Assembly: GCA_937873105.1 (NCBI GenBank)
Contig: CALMWD010000444.1
Span: forward strand, 1 to 6,277
Direction of reading: 5' to 3'
DNA length: 6,277 nucleotides
DNA from: an uncultured Rhodanobacteraceae bacterium
Lineage (GTDB): Bacteria > Pseudomonadota > Gammaproteobacteria > Xanthomonadales > Ahniellaceae
Each line of letters begins with the position of its first letter. Positions within the stretch are counted from its first letter, which is position 1. Below the pieces are notes generated by a model. It was not told the DNA's origin. It ran no database searches and was given only the letters and a program-made list of their open reading frames with translations. This document shows positions 1 to 5,629 of the stretch, in pieces. A program made the translations under genes and the position numbers.

Positions 1-578
1 AGGCGCGAACGCACCACGGCAGCGTCCAGGCCGCCGAGCGCATCGAGGCCGCGGCGGGCGTAGTCGCGCATCAGCGAATGCCGGCCGAGCTGCAGCGCCA
101 GCGAGGAGTAGGCGAGCATGACGTCGGCCAGCAGGCCGCCGTCGGGATGGGCGGCGAGCACGGCCTCGGCCTCGCCGAGCCGGCGTTCGCCCTGGCCGAA
201 ATCCTGCATCGCGATGCGCGCGCGCGCTTCCGCGATCAGCCCGCGCACGACCAGATGATGGGCCCCGGCGGCACGCGCGGCGGCGCTCGCGGCCGCGGAC
301 GCGTCGCGCTGGCACAACCAGTCGGCGATCACGCGACAGGCATTCGCACGCGCCAGCTCCAGTTTCGCCAGTTCCTGCGAGGCGCCGCTGGCGCTGGCTT
401 CGGCGATCAGCGGCCGCACGCTTTCCAGCACGAAGTTCGGTTCGGTCAGCGCCTGCAGTTCGAGCGGATGGCGCTTGTCGTCGGACAAGGCCGCGGACGC
501 ACCGCCGGATGCGGCCAGCGCCGCCAGCAGGAGCAGGCGCGCGGTCGCGACGACAACACGGCGGAATCGCGACGGCAT
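1..578 (-). CDS. Exported helix-rich (possibly TPR-like) protein, N-terminal 192 residues
   Basis: The reading frame is open from an ATG at 578 to the left edge, so the C-terminus is missing. Residues 1-30 form a clear Sec signal peptide: basic start (MPSRFRR), hydrophobic core (residues 8-23) and an ASA-A cleavage site near residue 29. The mature part is alanine- and leucine-rich and looks like stacked amphipathic helices, with an RRLGEAEAVLAAHP stretch (132-145) and LALQLGRHSLMRDYARRGLDAL (160-181) resembling TPR helix pairs. Cys81 and Cys89 could form a periplasmic disulfide. A GGAG sequence lies 4 nt before the ATG. A CAGAAT box at 612-607 is a possible -10 element, but no convincing -35 was found. 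In Xanthomonadaceae, exported TPR-like segments often head membrane-bound diguanylate cyclases or sensor kinases; whether such a domain follows cannot be seen. The CDS call is firm, the function is not. Confidence 0.8.
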   Translation of the reverse strand, partial: MPSRFRRVVVATARLLLLAALAASGGASAALSDDKRHPLELQALTEPNFVLESVRPLIAEASASGASQELAKLELARANACRVIADWLCQRDASAAASAAARAAGAHHLVVRGLIAEARARIAMQDFGQGERRLGEAEAVLAAHPDGGLLADVMLAYSSLALQLGRHSLMRDYARRGLDALGGLDAAVVRSR

Positions 579-745
579 GGCACTCCAGGACGGGGACGGC
601 GCGGACATTCTGCCATCGCGCTGCGGCGGCGTCCGAACGAATCGTGTCGCGGCCGGCAGATCGGCCCCGACGCAGGGCGGCCGTGGTAAGACATCGAACG
701 CCCCACGACCGTGCGCGGGCCGTCTGCCCTGACCAGGACAAGCAC

Positions 746-1642
746 ATGACCCTGATTCGACGCCTGCTCCGCGCCTTGCTGCACATGTTGGCGGCCTTCG
801 CCTTGCTGGTCGGTCTCGTGCAGCTGTTCCGGCTTGGCCTGTTGCCCTGGATCCAGTCCGGACTCGGCCTGGATGCCGCCGCGACCGGCCTGATCCGGCG
901 CAGCGGCATCGTGTTGTGCGCTCTGTTCGCCTATTGGGTGTACGTACGCTGGATCGAACGGCGCGTACCGGACGAGTTGCGCCCGGCGCCGCGCATGACC
1001 GCGCTGGCCCTCGTCGCCGGCGTCGCGATGGTGGCGATCGGCGTGTTGCCGCTGTATGCGTCCGGGGTCTATGCCGCCACCGAGTATCGCGGCTTCGGCG
1101 GCGCGCTGGCCGGTGCCGCCGGCGTGATCGTGGTTGCCGCGCTGATGGAGGAAATCGTCTACCGCGGCCTGCTCTTTCGCATCCTCGAGAACGCCTGCGG
1201 CAGCTTGCCGGCGTTGTGGCTGCAGGCGCTGGTGTTCGCGCTGATGCACATCGCCAACGTCGAGGGCGAGGTCGATGCGCTGGCGCAGGCGACCACGGTG
1301 GCATCGGTCGTGCTGCTCGGCGCGTTGTGGACGCTGCTGTTCGTGCACAGCCGCAACCTCTGGGTCGTGGCCGCGCATCACGCGGCGTGGAACTACGCGA
1401 TCCTGCTCACCGGATTGCCGCTGTCCGGCCTCGACGACTGGCGCGAGGCCGCGCCGCTCGCGAGCGTGGCGCAGGGCCCGGACTGGCTGACCGGCGGCGC
1501 CTTCGGTCCGGAAAACGCGATCTCGACGATGCTGCTCGTCGCGGCGGTCGTCGTCGTGCTGTTTCGCCTGGCGCGGCGGCGCGGACGGTACCGGGCCGCG
1601 GGCGACCCGACTCAGGCGCCCTTGCGCCGCGTGGCGACGTAG
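746..1642 (+). CDS. CPBP family intramembrane metalloprotease
   Basis: A 298-residue multi-pass membrane protein of the CPBP (CAAX protease / bacteriocin-processing, Abi; Rce1-like) family. The three family motifs are present: EExxxR as E135-E136...R140, FxxxH as F164...H168 on a hydrophobic helix, and HxxxN as H212...N216. Together they build the intramembrane metal site. Hydrophobic segments lie at about 12-34, 53-68, 85-110, 119-134, 156-170, 183-200, 205-222 and 260-275, followed by an arginine-rich cytosolic tail. The ATG at 746 is preceded by AGGA with a 7-nt spacer. The frame stays open upstream to 509, but that extension has no membrane or family character and would run into the divergent gene's signal peptide. 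The substrate is unknown: family members include prenyl-protein proteases, bacteriocin self-immunity proteins and proteins without known substrates. No bacteriocin gene is adjacent. The 3' end overlaps the opposite-strand acpH by 31 bp. Confidence 0.92.
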   Translation: MTLIRRLLRALLHMLAAFALLVGLVQLFRLGLLPWIQSGLGLDAAATGLIRRSGIVLCALFAYWVYVRWIERRVPDELRPAPRMTALALVAGVAMVAIGVLPLYASGVYAATEYRGFGGALAGAAGVIVVAALMEEIVYRGLLFRILENACGSLPALWLQALVFALMHIANVEGEVDALAQATTVASVVLLGALWTLLFVHSRNLWVVAAHHAAWNYAILLTGLPLSGLDDWREAAPLASVAQGPDWLTGGAFGPENAISTMLLVAAVVVVLFRLARRRGRYRAAGDPTQAPLRRVAT

Positions 1643-2199
1643 TCCTGCAGATCGGGAAAGAAGGCCGCGAAACGCGCGTCGATCGCGGCTTCGTGGCGGC
1701 GCAGCAGCGCCAGGCAATCGACCAGCGCGTCGCCATTGCGGCTCAGGCGCGTGGCGATTCGGCGAACGGCGCGGTCGACGCTGTCGCGGTCGCGATACGC
1801 GCCGAACCAGTCGTGCCCGACCATGTGCGGCGCGATCTGCCTCAGCCGCTCGGGCAGCAGGGCATGGTGGGCGCGCAGGGTCGCATAGAAGCGCTGCGCG
1901 AATGCGTCCAGCGCGACCTCGCTGTAGGCCGGCCAGGCACGCGCCAGCAGGTGGTCGAAATACACGTCGAGCGCGATGCCGGCATATCGGCGCCGGCCGT
2001 CCGGGAACATCGCCCGTGCCGCGACCACGGCCGGATGCCGGTCGGTGTAGCTGTCGATCTTCCGATGCAGCAGGATCTCGTCCTGCATCGTCGCGCTGTA
2101 GCGGTGCAGGTCCGCCGTGCCCACGAAATCGCCCAGCAAGGCCCCAAGCATGGCCTCGTCGTCGTGGCGCGCGAGATAGACGTGGGCGAGATAGTTCAC
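1612..2199 (-). CDS. acpH: Acyl carrier protein phosphodiesterase (AcpH, DUF479)
   Basis: A 195-residue protein, matching the usual length of AcpH (about 193 aa in E. coli). AcpH is a cytosolic enzyme that removes the 4'-phosphopantetheine arm from holo-ACP, giving apo-ACP; it belongs to the HD-like metal-dependent phosphodiesterases. Family blocks seen in order: the N-terminal NYLAHVYLA (2-10), LLGDFV with D24 (21-26), the HRKIDSYTDRHP block (45-56) with H45, D49, D53 and H55, DVYFDHLLARAW (78-89) with D82-H83, and HMVGHDWFGAY (125-135). The start is GTG at 2199, because the family's conserved N-terminus (M-N-F/Y-L-A-H) begins exactly there; the frame runs upstream but with no family similarity. 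No Shine-Dalgarno sequence precedes it. It is divergent from the deacetylase gene (115 bp apart) and convergent with the CPBP gene. The family assignment is strong; activity on ACP is inferred from the family. Confidence 0.9.
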   Translation of the reverse strand: MNYLAHVYLARHDDEAMLGALLGDFVGTADLHRYSATMQDEILLHRKIDSYTDRHPAVVAARAMFPDGRRRYAGIALDVYFDHLLARAWPAYSEVALDAFAQRFYATLRAHHALLPERLRQIAPHMVGHDWFGAYRDRDSVDRAVRRIATRLSRNGDALVDCLALLRRHEAAIDARFAAFFPDLQDYVATRRKGA

Positions 2200-2205
2200 G
2201 ACGCA

Positions 2206-2211
2206 ACGATA
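2206..2211 (-). promoter_or_regulatory. Candidate -10 box for acpH, leaderless arrangement
   Basis: On the minus strand TATCGT is followed by six bases (TGCGTC) and then the GTG start codon, so transcription would begin at or within a base or two of the start codon. The 17-bp-distant -35 position (GGGCAA) is poor. The call rests on the box, its spacing and the lack of any Shine-Dalgarno sequence. Confidence 0.3.
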
Positions 2212-2314
2212 ACGCGCCCGCGGCCCATTGCCCGCGCGTTGCCCGGGCCGCGACATTGCGGCATCGCCCCCGGCCGCGCAGCATCGATGCCCGATGACGT
2301 CGGGAGGGTGCGGC

Positions 2315-3049
2315 ATGGGTTGGAAGCGGTGGACGCTGGGCGGACTGGTGCTGGTCGTGGCGACGACGGTCGGCCTGTGGCAGCTGGCGCGGTCGCGCAC
2401 GCTGCAGGTCTTCGGCGACTTCGTGCCGCGCGTCGAGACCGATCAGCCGCTGGTGGCGCTGACCTTCGACGACGGCCCGACGCCGCGCGCATTGACCGAA
2501 GTGCTGCCGATGCTGCGCGACCTCGACGTGCCGGCGACCTTCTTCGTGACCGGCGCCGAACTCGAACGCCGTCCCGGCCTGGGCGCGGCCCTGGTCGCCG
2601 CAGGACACGAACTCGGCAATCACAGCTATTCGCATCGACGCATGCTGTTGCGCAGCCCGGCCTTCATCGCCGACGAGGTCGAGCGCACCGACGCGCTGAT
2701 CCGCGCGGCCGGACAAGCGGGCCCGGTGCACTTCCGGCCGCCCTATGGCCTGCGCCTGTTCGGGTTGCCGCACTACCTGGCCCGCACCGGCCGCACCACG
2801 GTGCTCTGGGACCTGGAACCGGACTCCGACCCCGCGATCGCCGACGATGCCGACGCCATGGCGGCGCATGTGATCGAGCGCGCGCGGCCCGGTTCGATCG
2901 TCCTGTTGCACGTGATGTACGAACGCCGCGCCGCCTCGCGGGCGGCGGTGCCCGCGATCGTCGCCGGCCTGCGTGCGCGCGGCTTCCGCTTCGTGACCGT
3001 GTCGCAGCTGATGCAGGCCGCGCCCGCGCCGGCCGAGGCTCGGCCCTAG
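2315..3049 (+). CDS. Membrane-anchored polysaccharide deacetylase (NodB homology, CE4)
   Basis: A 244-residue protein with a short basic N-terminus (GWKRW), one hydrophobic segment (residues 8-23, signal anchor or uncleaved signal) and then a NodB homology domain (about 46-232) facing the periplasm. The CE4 motifs are all present: TFDDGP (50-55) with base D52 and metal ligand D53; the HxxxH pair H103 and H107 in NHSYSH; RPPYG (141-145) with R141; W165-D166 for motif 4; and LLH with H199 for motif 5. Such enzymes remove N- or O-acetyl groups from sugars such as peptidoglycan GlcNAc or exopolysaccharide; the substrate cannot be read from sequence. The ATG at 2315 has a strong GGGAGG 7 nt upstream, which decides the start over the longer open frame beginning at 2228. 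The gene stands alone on its strand, divergent from acpH. Its TAG stop is inside the CTAG shared with the opposite-strand hydrolase. Confidence 0.92.
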   Translation: MGWKRWTLGGLVLVVATTVGLWQLARSRTLQVFGDFVPRVETDQPLVALTFDDGPTPRALTEVLPMLRDLDVPATFFVTGAELERRPGLGAALVAAGHELGNHSYSHRRMLLRSPAFIADEVERTDALIRAAGQAGPVHFRPPYGLRLFGLPHYLARTGRTTVLWDLEPDSDPAIADDADAMAAHVIERARPGSIVLLHVMYERRAASRAAVPAIVAGLRARGFRFVTVSQLMQAAPAPAEARP

Positions 3050-4023
3050 CCGGACAGTTGCGCGACCAGGTAGTCCTCGGCCCAGGAGTGCAGGGACCAG
3101 TCGCGGATGAAGCCGCAGTGGCCGCCATGCTCGGTGAGGTCGAGACGCACGTGCGGCGGCAGCTGCAGGGCCGCGAAGTCGTCGACCGGGATGATCGGAT
3201 CGTCCTTGGCCATCAGGATCGCGCCCGGCACCGCGAGCTCGGCGAGGCGGCCTTCGTGGATGGCGTAGCCGTCGAAGTAGGCCTCGAGCGTGCCGAAGTC
3301 GGTGTCGCGCAGGATGAGTTCCTGCGTCAGTCCGCGCATGTCGAGCTTGTAGATGTCCGGGCCCAGCGGATACCGCTGCGGGAACAGCTGCTGCTTGCGG
3401 CGCAACGACTCGCGCCACTTGCGCATGAAGTAGTCGTGGTAGACGCGCCGGCGTTCCAGTTCGACCAGGATGTTGATCGGCCGGATCGCCGGACAGACCG
3501 CGACCACGCGCGCCAGGTCGATGCCGCGGGCCGGTGCGCGCAGGGCCACGCGCAGCGCGAAGTTGCCGCCGAGCGAGAAGCCCGCGATCGCCAGCGGACG
3601 CGGCGGGAAGCGCTGCGCCACCGCGGCGACGGCCCCGACCACCTCGTCGATGCGGCAGGAGTGGAAGACTTCCTCGTTCAGGTGGTGCGTGTCGCCGTGG
3701 TCGCGCAGGTTCAGGCGGAACACGTCAAAGCCTTCGGCCAGCAGGCGCGCACCGACATTGAGCATGTAGCTCGACTGCGCCGATCCTTCCCAGCCGTGCA
3801 GCAGCACGACGAGGCCGCGCGCGTCCGGCCGGGCGTCCTGCGTCGCATGAAAGCCTTGCAGGCGCACGCCGCCGCCGCAGTCGAGGATCAGTTCCTGCGA
3901 GCGCGCCTCGAGTGCGCGATGGCGTTCGCGGAACTTCCAGCGGCGCACCGGGCTCGAGGCCAGGATCGATTGCACGTGCGGATTGCGGAACAGCCCGCGC
4001 GGCTGGAACTCAGACGGGGACAT
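3046..4023 (-). CDS. YheT-family alpha/beta hydrolase
   Basis: A 325-residue cytosolic alpha/beta-fold hydrolase of the YheT / ABHD1-3 family, whose eukaryotic relatives include phospholipases and acylglycerol lipases. The family N-terminal signature is visible as FRNPHVQSILAS (12-23). The oxyanion region HGWEGS is at 76-81, the nucleophile elbow GFSLGGN at 148-154 puts the catalytic Ser at 150, the acid is in AKDDPIIP (272-279, D274 or D275), and the histidine is H302 in HGGHCGF. The length fits E. coli YheT (about 340 aa). The ATG at 4023 is chosen because it starts just before the conserved N-terminus; an upstream ATG at 4083 would add 20 residues without family similarity and has a badly spaced purine stretch. 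The gene overlaps the acyltransferase by 14 bp, so the two are probably co-transcribed and translationally coupled. Substrate unknown; a lipid ester is plausible from family and partner. Confidence 0.92.
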   Translation of the reverse strand: MSPSEFQPRGLFRNPHVQSILASSPVRRWKFRERHRALEARSQELILDCGGGVRLQGFHATQDARPDARGLVVLLHGWEGSAQSSYMLNVGARLLAEGFDVFRLNLRDHGDTHHLNEEVFHSCRIDEVVGAVAAVAQRFPPRPLAIAGFSLGGNFALRVALRAPARGIDLARVVAVCPAIRPINILVELERRRVYHDYFMRKWRESLRRKQQLFPQRYPLGPDIYKLDMRGLTQELILRDTDFGTLEAYFDGYAIHEGRLAELAVPGAILMAKDDPIIPVDDFAALQLPPHVRLDLTEHGGHCGFIRDWSLHSWAEDYLVAQLSG

Positions 4024-4906
4024 CGGCCTCGGCCGCGTGGTCGGCTTCCGCGATCGGATCGAGGTCGTCGGCGGCGTCGCCATTCCTCGCCCGCAGCGGC
4101 GGCGGCGCTTCGAAGCCCAGCGCCAGGATGATGGCGCGCCGCGAGGCCTCGGCCATGCGCTTGCGGCCGCCTTCGGTGGCGAGCGGCACCGGATCGAGGA
4201 AATGCACTTCGGCCGTGGTCGCCGGTTCGCCGAGCAGGCGCAGGAAGTTGGGGAAGAAGGCCTCTTTCGCGCGGAACGCCACCGCCTTCGCCGCCTGTTC
4301 GCCGCGCACGTAACGCAGCGCCACCGGCTGCGCCGGCACGTTGGCGTCGTAGCAGGTCTGGAAGATGCGGGCGTGGAAGGTGCGCACCTTGTCGACCTCG
4401 CCGGTGCCGCCTTCCGGGAACACGCCGACGCCGAGTCCGGCGTTGAGGCGGTCGATCATGGTTTGTGCGACCCGTGCCAGCGAATCGTTGCTGCCGCGCT
4501 GGTGGTAGATCGTGCCGCCGCGGCTCGCCAGCCAGCCGATCACCGGCCAGTGCGCGATCTCGGCCTTGGCGACGAAGCAGACCGCGCGCTGCGAATGCAG
4601 CAGGGTGATGTCGAGCCAGGAGCAATGGTTGGCGACGAACAGGGTCGCTTCCCGGCGCGGTTCGCCGACACGCTTCAGCTTGAAACCGAACACGCGCATC
4701 AGGCCGCCCTGCCACCAGCGGATCATGCGGTGGTCGAGGCGTTCGCCCGAGGGCAGGCGCAGCGCGGCGACCGGCGGCATCAGACAGAGCAGGGTGATCG
4801 GCAGGTCGACCAGCAGATGCCACAGCAACAGCGGCACGCGCACCACGTAGCGCAGCGGGCGCATGCGGTCGCGTGCTTCTTGCATCGGCGTGGTGGTCGC
4901 GTTCAT
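4010..4906 (-). CDS. PlsC-type lysophospholipid / 1-acylglycerol-3-phosphate acyltransferase
   Basis: A 298-residue acyltransferase of the PlsC/LPLAT family, which transfers an acyl chain from acyl-ACP or acyl-CoA to a lysolipid at the inner membrane. A hydrophobic segment (about 20-47) precedes the catalytic domain. Motif I NHxxxxD is NHCSWLD with N94, H95 and D99; a substrate-binding block follows (AKAEIAHWPVIGWLASRGG, 114-132); motif III is FPEGGTG (163-169) with E165. The tail after about residue 270 is acidic (DAADDLDPIAEADHAAEAD). The ATG at 4906 was chosen as the first start with a plausible promoter. It has no Shine-Dalgarno sequence; ATGs at 4981, 4885 and 4864 are alternatives that also lack one, so the exact start is uncertain. 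It may make phosphatidic acid like PlsC, or act on another lysolipid as OlsA does for ornithine lipids. The overlapping YheT-like hydrolase suggests a lipid-remodelling pair. Confidence 0.9.
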   Translation of the reverse strand: MNATTTPMQEARDRMRPLRYVVRVPLLLWHLLVDLPITLLCLMPPVAALRLPSGERLDHRMIRWWQGGLMRVFGFKLKRVGEPRREATLFVANHCSWLDITLLHSQRAVCFVAKAEIAHWPVIGWLASRGGTIYHQRGSNDSLARVAQTMIDRLNAGLGVGVFPEGGTGEVDKVRTFHARIFQTCYDANVPAQPVALRYVRGEQAAKAVAFRAKEAFFPNFLRLLGEPATTAEVHFLDPVPLATEGGRKRMAEASRRAIILALGFEAPPPLRARNGDAADDLDPIAEADHAAEADVPV

Positions 4907-4915
4907 CGGCCCGGC

Positions 4916-4943
4916 ATTCTCGCGCAATGTCACTGCATGTAAA
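4916..4943 (-). promoter_or_regulatory. Candidate sigma-70 promoter for the acyltransferase-hydrolase pair
   Basis: On the minus strand TTTACA (4943-4938, 5 of 6 matches to the -35 consensus) is separated by 16 bp from GAGAAT (4921-4916, 4 of 6 to the -10). Nine bases separate the -10 box from the ATG at 4906, so the transcript would have almost no 5' leader. The stretch is AT-richer than the surroundings (50% GC over 4921-4970). This would let the lipid genes be transcribed independently of parDE. Confidence 0.4.
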
Positions 4944-4963
4944 GCAAGATTGATGGCGCAATC

Positions 4964-4981
4964 ATGGAGCGAGTGCTCCAT
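4964..4981. repeat. Perfect 7-bp inverted repeat with 4-nt loop
   Basis: ATGGAGC (4964-4970), loop GAGT, GCTCCAT (4975-4981). It begins 17 bp beyond the parE stop codon and lies upstream of the acyltransferase promoter candidate. There is no T-run after it on the minus strand, so it is not a standard intrinsic terminator. It could be an mRNA 3'-end hairpin for parDE or a binding site for a dimeric regulator. Confidence 0.45.
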
Positions 4982-4998
4982 ACGGGGGCGGATGCGCG

Positions 4999-5310
4999 TT
5001 ACGCGGCACCGGCGTTCGATTCACCGAGGACGGCCATCCAGTCACGTGTGCCGTGCAGTACGCGCAGAATCCGCAGCTTGGCATCGACACGATAGAAGAC
5101 CAGATGGTGGTCGACCACGAAGGAGCGCACGCCTTCTTGCAACATCGCGCTACGGTCTACGCCCATCAGGGGCTGAGTCGCGAGGAGGCGGAAGACGCGA
5201 TCGAAGTGGTCGAGTTGCCGGTCGGCTGCGGCATCGTCATCCGCCGAGATATGCAGCCAAAGGTCGATCAGGTCGGCCTCGGCAGCACGGCTGATCTCAA
5301 CGTCGATCAC
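4999..5310 (-). CDS. parE: ParE/RelE-superfamily toxin of a type II toxin-antitoxin system
   Basis: A 103-residue toxin of the RelE/ParE fold. Visible family features: an N-terminal SRAAEADLIDLWLHIS helix region (7-22), a second helix with AADRQLDHFDRVFRLLATQP (28-47; the 'L...P..G' turn continues to G50), the VRSFVVDHHLVFYRV strand pair (61-75) and the C-terminal LRILRVLHGTRDW strand and arginine block (79-91). ParE toxins characterised elsewhere inhibit DNA gyrase, whereas RelE members cleave mRNA at the ribosome; the adjacent ParD-type antitoxin favours ParE. The start codon is GTG (5310) with AGGG eight bases upstream, inside the antitoxin gene; the two coding regions overlap by 14 bp, which fits translational coupling with the antitoxin made first. 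Toxin target not determinable here. Confidence 0.92.
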   Translation of the reverse strand: MIDVEISRAAEADLIDLWLHISADDDAAADRQLDHFDRVFRLLATQPLMGVDRSAMLQEGVRSFVVDHHLVFYRVDAKLRILRVLHGTRDWMAVLGESNAGAA

Positions 5311-5563
5311 GCAGCGTGCCCTGCTTCTGCCGGGCCTTTTGCTTCAGTGCGGCGATATCCAGGTCGCCGGCGAGCCCGCTGTCGATACCCGCCTGGATCA
5401 ACGCCTTCAACTCGTTCAACTTGCCCATGCGCGACAGTTCACGCTCTTGGAGGAGACGCAAGCCGTCACGCACGACTTCGCTGGCGTTGCCATAACGACC
5501 GCTCTGGACTTGAAGGCGGATGAATTCTTCCAGCTGGCTTGGAATGGCGACGTTCATGCCCAT
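5297..5563 (-). CDS. parD: ParD-family ribbon-helix-helix antitoxin
   Basis: An 88-residue protein of the ParD (CC2985-like) antitoxin family. The N-terminal ribbon-helix-helix DNA-binding domain comprises the strand MNVAIP (3-8), helix A (9-20) and the signature SGRYGNASEVVRDGLRLL (21-38), the most recognisable block of this family. The C-terminal part (about 45-88) is a charged helical tail with the GIDSG motif (59-63), expected to wrap the toxin. The ATG at 5563 has GGGAG (5575-5571) seven bases upstream; a second in-frame ATG at 5557 would be too far from it. The protein should neutralise ParE and, as a dimer or in complex, repress its own promoter. It is the first gene of a two-gene operon. 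Confidence 0.93.
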   Translation of the reverse strand: MGMNVAIPSQLEEFIRLQVQSGRYGNASEVVRDGLRLLQERELSRMGKLNELKALIQAGIDSGLAGDLDIAALKQKARQKQGTLRDRR

Positions 5564-5588
5564 GGCGGATCTCCCGGATAGGGATCAA

Positions 5589-5616
5589 AGAATATCAATA
5601 GATAAAGCAATCTCAA
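5589..5616 (-). promoter_or_regulatory. Candidate parDE promoter
   Basis: On the minus strand TTGAGA (5616-5611) and TATTCT (5594-5589) are spaced 16 bp apart, each matching consensus at four or more positions, and would start transcription about 20 bp before the parD ATG, leaving a short leader with the GGGAG ribosome site. The surrounding 40 bp (5581-5620) contain 12 G/C, i.e. 30%, in a strongly GC-rich window. TCAAT occurs on the plus strand at 5595, 5613 and 5630, at 18- and 17-bp steps across the promoter, and could be antitoxin operator half-sites. Confidence 0.5.
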
Positions 5617-5629
5617 TGAACGGTCGTGG

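Noticed and set aside
509..745. N-terminal extension of the CPBP protease upstream of 746
   Set aside because: It is arginine-rich without membrane character, overlaps the divergent exported-protein gene, and the ATG at 746 has a good ribosome-binding site.
1615..1628. GGCGC-CCTT-GCGCC hairpin as an intrinsic terminator for the CPBP or acpH gene
   Set aside because: The stem is only five base pairs and no T-run follows on either strand.
746..1642. CPBP protein as a bacteriocin-immunity or phage-defence (Abi) factor
   Set aside because: The family can have such roles, but no bacteriocin precursor, exporter or other defence gene adjoins it here.
446..3418. A 990-codon open frame on the minus strand, and a 1071-codon one on the plus strand at 916-4131
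   Set aside because: Both run through several well-supported genes in other frames, have arginine/alanine-rich low-complexity translations with no family motifs, and are what GC-rich codon bias produces by chance.
3983..4942. A 319-codon plus-strand open frame antisense to the acyltransferase
   Set aside because: It mirrors the acyltransferase gene, whose catalytic motifs are intact; its translation shows no recognisable domain.
5053..5581. Plus-strand open frames antisense to parE and parD
   Set aside because: They are shadows of the toxin and antitoxin genes, which show clear family signatures and ribosome sites on the minus strand.
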